Of a DNA stretch of 5,012 nt, positions 1 through 5,012 are shown piece by piece. Position 1 is the stretch's first letter, and every line of letters begins with the position of its first letter. The DNA comes from an uncultured Clostridia bacterium (GTDB lineage Bacteria; Bacillota; Clostridia; Oscillospirales; CAG-272): contig CANTEM010000086.1 of assembly GCA_947652805.1 (NCBI GenBank), positions 1 to 5,012 on the forward strand, given 5' to 3'. The position numbers and the translations under genes were made by a program. Under the pieces are notes generated by a model, which saw nothing but the letters and a program-made list of their open reading frames with translations, was not told the origin of the DNA and searched no databases.

Positions 1-525
1 TTTCCGGAATTATTGAGGCTGTTGGCTGTTTTATTGGAGGTCTTATTTAGGAGAGTGGATGCAGGCAATCGGATCGGCTCCCCCATATTCCTCAATAATC
101 GGTTTGTACTGGCACTGGTGTATGCGTCTACCGCACTGCCTTTTACAATTTACCTTTTATCCAGCTATTTTCAGACCCTTCCAAAAGAATATGAGGAAGC
201 GGCATATGTAGACGGAAGCGGATATATGCAAACAATGATTCGGGTGATGATCCCCATGGCACGCCCTTCTGTGATTACGGTAATACTGTTTAACTTTTTA
301 TCTTTCTGGAACGAGTATATCATTGCGCTCACGCTCATGACCCAGGACCGGGCAAAAACATTACCGGTAGGACTCATGAATCTGATGAAAGCGCAAAACG
401 CAGCTGCTCAGTACGGGCAGATGTATGCAGGACTTGTAATGGTTATGCTGCCTACATTGGTACTGTATATTCTGGTGCAGAAAAAGCTTACCCAGGGAAT
501 GAACGTAGGTGGATTAAAGGACTAA
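1..525 (+). CDS. Carbohydrate ABC transporter permease, MalG type (5' partial)
   Basis: This is the C-terminal part of an inner-membrane permease of the binding-protein-dependent sugar ABC transporter family. The frame is open to the left edge, so the start is probably outside the window. A TTG at 13 is the first in-window start codon but has no visible ribosome binding site. Numbering from that TTG, residues 61-89 hold the cytoplasmic EAA loop (EEAAYVDGSG, then IPMARP) that docks on the ATPase. Hydrophobic helices lie at about 30-50, 86-106 and 138-155, matching the last three helices of the family. Full members are about 270-300 residues; about 175 are visible. The stop overlaps the ribosome binding site of the GH112 gene, so the two are translationally linked, and the likely cargo is the disaccharide that enzyme cleaves (inference). 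The first 28 or so codons do not resemble the usual helix-3 region, and a frameshift there is possible. Confidence 0.88.
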   Translation, partial: FPELLRLLAVLLEVLFRRVDAGNRIGSPIFLNNRFVLALVYASTALPFTIYLLSSYFQTLPKEYEEAAYVDGSGYMQTMIRVMIPMARPSVITVILFNFLSFWNEYIIALTLMTQDRAKTLPVGLMNLMKAQNAAAQYGQMYAGLVMVMLPTLVLYILVQKKLTQGMNVGGLKD

Positions 526-530
526 GGAGG
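524..530 (+). promoter_or_regulatory. Ribosome binding site of the GH112 gene
   Basis: AAGGAGG lies 6 bases before the ATG at 537 and overlaps the TAA stop of the upstream permease. This near-perfect Shine-Dalgarno sequence fixes the start of the phosphorylase and supports co-transcription with the transporter. Confidence 0.9.
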
Positions 531-536
531 CTCCAC

Positions 537-2705
537 ATGAGAAAACATGGTCGTTTTACGATCCCCATTCAGGCAGATTTTATGGAGGAGACAAAGGAGC
601 TGATCCGGCGCTGGGGTGCAGATGCAGTTCGGAACAGCGACGGGACAGAGCTTGCCGAGTCGGTGCAGGCACTGCATCCGGCGAAAATATATGCAGCCTA
701 TTTTGTTGCCCGTGGATATAACGAATTTGCCCGTACTCATCCGGCAGAGCGACAGCGTATTTTTTTGATGAGCGCCCGCCATACGGCAGTGGGCGCACAA
801 CTCTCTTTTCCAATCATGGAGGGATATTTTGAAAGTCAGTTGGAACCGGATTATGACTGGGATCCGGAGCATAACTGGGAGGTGCGGGACAGAACACAGG
901 GGGCGTCCGTTTCCAATGAATATGTGCATATAGATCGGAATGCCGGGACGGTAACGATACAAAAAGCAGTACCGGGGCATGTGTACACCCTTTCCTTTCC
1001 TGCGTTTATCAATTGGGATCCCACCCAAATGTACAATTATATAACGAATAATTGGCAGGGACGGGAGAAAGATATTCCTTTTGACGTACACGGAGAAATG
1101 TCCTGGGCGTTTATGAAAACGGCGCTGTCCCATTGGCTTGCACAAAATCCGCACGTAGATGTAGTGCGGTTTACCACGTTTTTTTATCATTTCACATTGG
1201 TTTACGACAAATGCAGAAGAGAAAAATATGTGGATTGGCTTGGGTACGGCGGCGCGGTATCTCCGGCGGCGCTGGTCGGATTTGAAAAGGAATACGGGTA
1301 TAAGCTGACGCCTGAGGATTTTGTGGATGAAGGGTATTATAACAATTCCTTCCGTCCGCCCCGCAAACAGTATCTGGACTATATGGAATATATCCAGAAA
1401 TATGTCAGCGATCGGGCGGCGCAGCTGGTGGAGATGGTACACCAGGACGGCAAGGAAGCTATGATGTTTCTTGGAGATAACTGGATCGGCGCAGAGCCTT
1501 ACGGGAAGTATTTTGCCGATATTGGACTGGATGCAGTGGTGGGCAGTGTAAACAGTGGCGTCACACTCCGTATGATTGCAGATATTCCCCATGTAAAATA
1601 TACAGAAGCACGGTTCCTGCCTTACTTTTTTCCAGATTCCTTTTATCCGGGAGGACAGCCGGAGATAGAGGCGCGGGAAAACTGGCTTGCCGCCCGGCGT
1701 GCAATTCTACGCAGCCCTGTATCCCGGATCGGATATGGCGGCTATTTGAGCCTTGCAGCAGAATTTCCTGCATTTGTAAAATGTGTGGAGGAAATTGCAG
1801 ATGAATTCCGGGAAATTTTGGATACGATTGTGGGGCAAAGCCCTTATGCACCCATTACAGTAGGAGTGCTGAACTGCTGGGGCGAACTGCGTTCCTGGCA
1901 GGGATATATTGCCGCCCACGGAATGGTGTATAAGCAGACTTATTCCTATCTGGGCGTGTTGGAAGCCCTCAGTGGTATGGCGGTACAGGTGCGGTTTCTT
2001 CGATTTTCGGATGTTGCAGAAAATGGAGTCCCGGAAGATATTGATGTAATCATCAATGCTGGAGATGCAGGCACAGCCTTTTCCGGCGGCGCGTGCTGGA
2101 ACAATGAGGCGCTGCTTTCGGGGCTGCGTATGTGGGTATGGCAGGGTGGCGGATTTATTGGAATAGGAGAGCCTTCTGCATATCCCAGTCAGGGACGGTA
2201 TTTTCAATTGAGTGATGTGTTGGGCGTGGAGCAGGAGCGTGGTTTTACCGTGAACGAGGACAAGTATCGTACAGAGGTGACGGAAGGACATTTTATTACA
2301 GCGGATGTGACAGAAACCTTGAATTTTGGCGAGTGTAAAAATAATGTATATGCAATAACGGATGACTGTGAAATTTTAGAATATTCCAACGGGGAAGTGC
2401 ATCTCAGCGCTCATGGATACGGCAGGGGCAGAGGGGTGTATATTGCAGGACTACCCCATAGCAGTCAGAATACGCGCCTTCTTCTGCGCAGCATATATTA
2501 TGCGGCGGGAAAGGAGAATCAGCTGCATATATTTTATGCGGAAAATCCCTGCTGCGAAGTACACGGGTACAGAAGCTGCGGCAAATATGCCCTTGTAAAT
2601 AATTCCATGGAAAGCTGTTTTACAAGATTCTGGGATGGGATCGGCGCGGAGCATATGGTGCAGCTTGCCCCCGGAGAGCTCCGGTGGCTGGAAGCAAAAT
2701 CCTGA
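537..2705 (+). CDS. lnpA: GH112 beta-galactoside phosphorylase (lacto-N-biose/galacto-N-biose phosphorylase family)
   Basis: This cytoplasmic enzyme cleaves a beta-galactosyl disaccharide with phosphate, giving alpha-galactose-1-phosphate and the free acceptor sugar. Family members act on galacto-N-biose, lacto-N-biose or galactosyl-beta-1,4-L-rhamnose. The 722 residues run collinear with the Bifidobacterium longum enzyme (about 750 residues, recalled). The order is a TIM-barrel catalytic domain (about 1-435), a Rossmann-like middle domain (about 436-655, with GVLNCWGELRSW and GGGFIGIGEP) and a short beta C-terminal domain. Asp314 in MFLGDNWIG matches the B. longum general acid Asp313. GADAVRNSDGT (Arg32), FTTFFYHFT and RFLPYFFPD are also conserved. 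The molecule is shorter mainly in the middle domain near residue 590. No kinase, galT or galE gene follows. The family call is firm. The symbol is by homology, since the acceptor (GlcNAc, GalNAc or L-rhamnose) cannot be settled by reading. Confidence 0.95.
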   Translation: MRKHGRFTIPIQADFMEETKELIRRWGADAVRNSDGTELAESVQALHPAKIYAAYFVARGYNEFARTHPAERQRIFLMSARHTAVGAQLSFPIMEGYFESQLEPDYDWDPEHNWEVRDRTQGASVSNEYVHIDRNAGTVTIQKAVPGHVYTLSFPAFINWDPTQMYNYITNNWQGREKDIPFDVHGEMSWAFMKTALSHWLAQNPHVDVVRFTTFFYHFTLVYDKCRREKYVDWLGYGGAVSPAALVGFEKEYGYKLTPEDFVDEGYYNNSFRPPRKQYLDYMEYIQKYVSDRAAQLVEMVHQDGKEAMMFLGDNWIGAEPYGKYFADIGLDAVVGSVNSGVTLRMIADIPHVKYTEARFLPYFFPDSFYPGGQPEIEARENWLAARRAILRSPVSRIGYGGYLSLAAEFPAFVKCVEEIADEFREILDTIVGQSPYAPITVGVLNCWGELRSWQGYIAAHGMVYKQTYSYLGVLEALSGMAVQVRFLRFSDVAENGVPEDIDVIINAGDAGTAFSGGACWNNEALLSGLRMWVWQGGGFIGIGEPSAYPSQGRYFQLSDVLGVEQERGFTVNEDKYRTEVTEGHFITADVTETLNFGECKNNVYAITDDCEILEYSNGEVHLSAHGYGRGRGVYIAGLPHSSQNTRLLLRSIYYAAGKENQLHIFYAENPCCEVHGYRSCGKYALVNNSMESCFTRFWDGIGAEHMVQLAPGELRWLEAKS

Positions 2706-2890
2706 TGAAAGACGGGTTCACAATGATGAAATGGTTACGGTATGTTCTTATGACGGCACTGTTTGCAGTGAGTCTTTCTCTTGTAGTAGTATTCCAGCGT
2801 CATATCGGCGCTCTTTACGCAGGGATCATGCTGCTGGGCATTGGGGGACTGCTGCTTCTGCTTTGGATCTATAATAGAAAATACAGGTAG
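2705..2890 (+). CDS. Small two-helix membrane protein, function unknown
   Basis: This 61-residue ORF begins at an ATG sharing one base with the phosphorylase stop (TGATG), which implies translational coupling. A weak GGAAG lies about 10 bases upstream. An in-frame GTG at 2684 inside the phosphorylase and tandem ATGs at 2723/2726 are alternative starts. Two hydrophobic helices lie at about residues 11-30 (RYVLMTALFAVSLSLVVVF) and 36-55 (GIMLLGIGGLLLLLW-like stretch), joined by a short QRHIG turn. Both termini carry basic residues (MMKWLR; NRKYR), which suggests both ends face the cytoplasm. There is no signal-peptide cleavage site or enzyme motif. It resembles, from memory only, short membrane proteins annotated DUF6903 near sugar-utilisation genes in Clostridia. 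As the last gene of a transport-phosphorylase operon it could be an accessory to the transporter, but that is a guess. Confidence 0.72.
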   Translation: MKDGFTMMKWLRYVLMTALFAVSLSLVVVFQRHIGALYAGIMLLGIGGLLLLLWIYNRKYR

Positions 2891-2906
2891 AGAAAGCCTG
2901 CTCAAA

Positions 2907-2936
2907 ACGTAAAAGCCCCCCTTGTGCAAAGGGGGG
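2907..2936 (-). terminator. Intrinsic terminator for the ilvBN operon, possibly bidirectional
   Basis: Read on the minus strand, the 8-bp GC-rich hairpin (arms 2916-2923 and 2929-2936) is followed by CTTTTACGTTTTG, a T-rich tail suited to factor-independent termination downstream of ilvN. On the plus strand the same hairpin has only TGAGTTTTGC after it. It may still stop the sugar operon, with help from the next hairpin. The stop of ilvN is about 118 bases upstream on the minus strand. Confidence 0.6.
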
Positions 2937-2970
2937 TGAGTTTTGCACAGCAAAACTCAGGGGGATTGTC
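2911..2970. repeat. Double-hairpin element, candidate dispersed repeat
   Basis: Two adjacent inverted repeats lie in the convergent gap. The first pairs CCCCCCTT (2916-2923) with AAGGGGGG (2929-2936) over a 5-base loop. The second pairs TGAGTTTTGC (2937-2946) with GCAAAACTCA (2950-2959), a perfect 10-bp stem with loop ACA. They are followed by GGGGGATTGTC (2960-2970). The architecture of a C-run/G-run hairpin, a second hairpin and an ending like GGGATTGTC resembles, from memory, dispersed intergenic repeats in gut Clostridia. One window cannot prove that it is repeated elsewhere. Confidence 0.55.
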
Positions 2971-3024
2971 TCTACTTACATTTTAAACTATCTGTAAATC
3001 GACAGTCAGCGCAGACATTCCTCC

Positions 3025-3042
3025 GCCGCGCTGCGGCTTTTT
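3025..3042 (+). terminator. Short hairpin with T5 tail, possible terminator of the sugar operon
   Basis: GCCGC (3025-3029), loop GCT and GCGGC (3033-3037) form a 5-bp all-GC stem followed directly by TTTTT (3038-3042). It has the layout of a plus-strand intrinsic terminator, about 135 bases after the last plus-strand stop and just short of the convergent ilvN end. The stem is short, so this is a modest call. Confidence 0.45.
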
Positions 3043-3053
3043 ACGTGAATATT

Positions 3054-3308
3054 TTATTTGGAAAAGTTCACCGCAGACATAAGGGTGACTTCCTTTACGT
3101 CGTACAATTTAGACAATTGCCGTACCATTTGTGTCTGTATAGCCGCGTCCCCTCTGGAAACGATCAGCATCCGGGAAAAGTTCGGGTCTGCCGTTTCATT
3201 CACATTCAGACTGTCAATGTTGTATCCCCGGCGGGCGTACAGCCCTGTGATCCGGTTCAGTACGCCATAGCGGTTGGCTACGATCAGTTCTATCGTAAAT
3301 TTATCCAT
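3054..3308 (-). CDS. ilvN: Acetolactate (acetohydroxyacid) synthase small subunit, ACT domain only
   Basis: This is the regulatory subunit of acetohydroxyacid synthase, which activates the large subunit and usually confers valine feedback inhibition. The 84 residues are essentially one ACT domain, with a beta strand at FTIELIVANR, then the signature NRYGVLNRITGLYARRGYNI (residues 12-31) and a later strand at FSRMLIVSRG. The N-R-x-G-V-L turn is where effectors bind at the dimer interface in known IlvN ACT domains. Many Clostridia and Bacilli have small subunits near 160 residues with a second C-terminal domain. That domain is absent here, as in the short E. coli IlvN/IlvM. Nothing in the sequence suggests a frameshift. 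The ATG is preceded by GAAAGG with a 7-base spacing, and the gene starts 15 bases after the ilvB stop, so the two form one operon. Confidence 0.9.
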   Translation of the reverse strand: MDKFTIELIVANRYGVLNRITGLYARRGYNIDSLNVNETADPNFSRMLIVSRGDAAIQTQMVRQLSKLYDVKEVTLMSAVNFSK

Positions 3309-3315
3309 ATATATA

Positions 3316-3321
3316 CCTTTC
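3316..3321 (-). promoter_or_regulatory. Ribosome binding site of ilvN
   Basis: GAAAGG on the minus strand sits 7 bases before the ilvN ATG, inside the 15-base gap after the ilvB stop. It is moderate in strength and supports the chosen start. Confidence 0.7.
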
Positions 3322-3323
3322 TT

Positions 3324-4970
3324 CTAAGAAGTAACGATATCCTCTACACACCCGCCTGGCGGGATCATAGGAAGCACTTTTTCGTCCATATCAATGGGAC
3401 ATTCGATTACGGTGGGGCCGTTCTCCGGAGCATTTTGCAGTGCATGCTCCAGCTGCGCAAGGGTGTGGACCGTATAGCCTACTGCGCCGAAGGCTTTTGC
3501 CAGAGCCGCAAAGTCAGTTTTGCGCTGCAATGTGGTTTGAGAATAGCGCTGTTCATAAAACATCGTCTGCCACTGCCGCACCATGCCAAGGGCACCGTTG
3601 TTCAGAATAATAACAGTAATAGGCAGCTTTTGGGAAACGGCAGTTGCAAGCTCGCCTAGATTCATGCCGAAGCTTCCGTCGCTGGTGAACAGAACGGTTC
3701 TTTTTCTGCCGTTTGCAATACATCCGCCGATGGCGGCACCAAGTCCGAAGCCCATTGTACCCAGCCCGCCGGAGGTGAGCAGGGTGCGGGGCTTGGAAAA
3801 GGGATAGTACAGCATAGTCCATATCTGATGCTGCCCAACGTCTGTTGCGATCACGGTGTCGTCCGTGCAGTACCGGCTGGTGGTTTCAATAATATTTTTG
3901 GGGGAGAAGCGATCATCAGACGGTGCGCATTGGCTCCTTTTCAATTTGGTCACATAATCCGTCCAGGTCTTTCGTTCGCACCCAGGCAGAATATCCAGCA
4001 GTGCGCCGAGCACTTGCCTGATATCCCCGCAGACGCTGATTTGGGAAGCGACGTTTTTATCAATTTCCGACAGGTCGATATCAATATGGAGGATTGTACT
4101 GCTTTTTTCGTATACATCGGTGTCGCCTGTGGCCCTGTCGGAGAACCGTACGCCCAGTGCGATCAGCAGATCGCATTCTGCCTGCACGAGAGAAGCCGCA
4201 TATGCGCCGTGCATTCCGCACATGCCTAAATTCCATTCATAGGATGCGGGCAGGGCGGTCATGCCCATCATGCTCAGTCCTACCGGAGCGGATATACGCC
4301 GGGACAGTTCCAGCAGTTCCGCCCCTGCGCCGGATGCGACCACGCCGCCGCCGGCATAGATATACGGACGTTTGGATGCCTGTATTGCTGCCGCAGCCTG
4401 CTGCAAGTCAAATTGTTTTTGGGGAGTTTCTGCGTTAGCTGGCTGCAATCCTTGATATTCGCAGGTCTCTGTTTGGATGTTTTTTGGAATGTCCACAAGC
4501 ACCGGACCCCCTCGCCCGCTGTTTGCAATCCGGAATGCTTCATGAAGGGTAAATTCCAGCTCGCGGATATCCCGGACTACAAAATTATGCTTGACTACAG
4601 GCTGGGTGATCCCCACGATATCCACTTCCTGAAAGCTGTCTTTTCCCAGGAGGGGAACATCCACATTGCCGGTGATCGCTACCATGGGGACGCTGTCCAG
4701 GTATGCGTTGGCGATTCCGGTGACAATATTGGTCGCACCCGGTCCGCTTGTGGTGATAACCACGCCGGTTTTGCCTGACGCCCGGGCATAGCCGTCTGCT
4801 GCATGGGCAGCACCCTGTTCATGGGCGGTGAGGATGTGTTTGATTCGGTAGGCGTTTTTATACAATTCATCATACAACGGCAGAACGGCACTTCCCGGAT
4901 AGCCGAATACGGTATCCGCGCCGTGGGCGCATAGCTGCTCTATGATAATTTGTGCTCCGCTTTTTTTCAC
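3324..4970 (-). CDS. ilvB: Acetolactate (acetohydroxyacid) synthase large subunit
   Basis: This thiamine-diphosphate enzyme condenses two pyruvates to acetolactate, or pyruvate with 2-oxobutyrate, the first common step to valine, leucine and isoleucine. The 548 residues are full length. The order is the N-terminal pyrimidine-binding domain (about 3-165, catalytic Glu51 in AHEQGAAHAADGYARA), the central domain (about 190-330, with RFSDRATGD) and the C-terminal pyrophosphate/Mg domain (about 375-525, D431-G-S to N457-N458). GMVRQWQTMFYEQRYS, with Trp467, is typical of biosynthetic rather than catabolic synthases; that Trp favours 2-oxobutyrate in known enzymes. The tail VLPMIPPGG is standard. 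The start is GTG, supported by AGGAGG 7 bases upstream. Unusual points are Ser27 in YPGSAVL, normally PGG, and Ser430 in TSDGSF, normally GDG. It is followed by ilvN. Operon control, such as a T-box or attenuator, would lie beyond the right edge and is not visible. Confidence 0.96.
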   Translation of the reverse strand: MKKSGAQIIIEQLCAHGADTVFGYPGSAVLPLYDELYKNAYRIKHILTAHEQGAAHAADGYARASGKTGVVITTSGPGATNIVTGIANAYLDSVPMVAITGNVDVPLLGKDSFQEVDIVGITQPVVKHNFVVRDIRELEFTLHEAFRIANSGRGGPVLVDIPKNIQTETCEYQGLQPANAETPQKQFDLQQAAAAIQASKRPYIYAGGGVVASGAGAELLELSRRISAPVGLSMMGMTALPASYEWNLGMCGMHGAYAASLVQAECDLLIALGVRFSDRATGDTDVYEKSSTILHIDIDLSEIDKNVASQISVCGDIRQVLGALLDILPGCERKTWTDYVTKLKRSQCAPSDDRFSPKNIIETTSRYCTDDTVIATDVGQHQIWTMLYYPFSKPRTLLTSGGLGTMGFGLGAAIGGCIANGRKRTVLFTSDGSFGMNLGELATAVSQKLPITVIILNNGALGMVRQWQTMFYEQRYSQTTLQRKTDFAALAKAFGAVGYTVHTLAQLEHALQNAPENGPTVIECPIDMDEKVLPMIPPGGCVEDIVTS

Positions 4971-4977
4971 GTGTGCT

Positions 4978-4983
4978 CCTCCT
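4978..4983 (-). promoter_or_regulatory. Ribosome binding site of ilvB, deciding a GTG start
   Basis: AGGAGG on the minus strand lies 7 bases before the GTG at 4970-4968. No in-frame ATG sits close by, and MKKSGAQIIIEQL is the normal N-terminus of the family, so the GTG is the start. The remaining 29 bases to the window edge hold no recognisable promoter or leader structure. Confidence 0.85.
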
Positions 4984-5012
4984 GTCGTACAGTTTGAAAA
5001 AGAACCCCCTTG

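Noticed and set aside
522..1592. A 356-codon open frame on the minus strand, antisense to the phosphorylase gene
   Set aside because: It lies wholly inside the well-supported GH112 gene. Its translation is rich in His, Arg, Cys and Ile with no recognisable domain, as expected of a shadow frame.
1707..2291. A 194-codon minus-strand open frame inside the phosphorylase gene
   Set aside because: It is another shadow of GH112, with low-complexity, Cys/His-rich translation and no homology I can recognise.
2684..2704. GTG at 2684 as start of the small membrane protein, giving 68 residues
   Set aside because: It lies within the phosphorylase coding sequence and adds non-hydrophobic residues. The TGATG overlap at 2703-2707 is the usual coupled start arrangement.
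2983..3018. Minus-strand GGAGG followed by ATG and an 11-codon reading frame downstream of ilvN
   Set aside because: The Shine-Dalgarno match lies beside a GC hairpin and the peptide is only 11 residues. There is no evidence that it is translated, and chance is the simpler explanation.
2943..3659. A 238-codon plus-strand open frame across the intergenic region, ilvN and the end of ilvB
   Set aside because: It is antisense to two clearly recognisable genes, and its start lies inside the hairpin element with no ribosome binding site.
4971..5012. T-box, attenuator or promoter for the ilvBN operon
   Set aside because: Only 42 bases are present upstream of ilvB. They show a ribosome binding site but no stem, specifier loop or promoter boxes that could be supported.

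Overview
The window looks like chromosomal DNA of a gut-type Clostridia species (Bacillota), most likely Lachnospiraceae. This rests on strong AGGAGG-type ribosome binding sites, moderate GC content, and the pairing of a carbohydrate ABC transporter with a GH112 phosphorylase. The family assignment is inference from gene content and style, not from a marker gene.

Left part (1-2890, plus strand): the 3' end of a sugar-transport operon. It holds the C-terminal part of a MalG-type ABC permease, cut by the window edge. Next comes a full-length 722-residue GH112 beta-galactoside phosphorylase, of the lacto-N-biose/galacto-N-biose phosphorylase family. A small two-helix membrane protein follows, its start codon sharing one base with the phosphorylase stop. 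The likely logic is that an imported galactosyl disaccharide is split with phosphate into galactose-1-phosphate plus a free acceptor sugar, saving ATP.

Middle (2891-3053): a short convergent intergenic region rich in secondary structure. It carries a C6/G6 hairpin followed at once by a perfect 10-bp hairpin. The two contain mutually exclusive pairing options and resemble dispersed hairpin repeats of Clostridia. A second short hairpin with a T5 tail lies nearer ilvN. An imperfect inverted repeat (2907-2917 and 3035-3046) brackets the region.

Right part (3054-4970, minus strand): ilvB and ilvN, encoding the large and small subunits of acetohydroxyacid synthase, the first common step of branched-chain amino acid synthesis. 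The small subunit consists of the ACT domain only. The large subunit starts at GTG behind a strong ribosome binding site and has two Gly-to-Ser changes in normally conserved cofactor-site motifs. The operon promoter or leader would lie beyond the right edge.

I see no wholly new system. The points most worth following up are the structured convergent intergenic element, the unexplained N-terminal part of the permease, the uncharacterised small membrane protein, and the substrate specificity of the phosphorylase.
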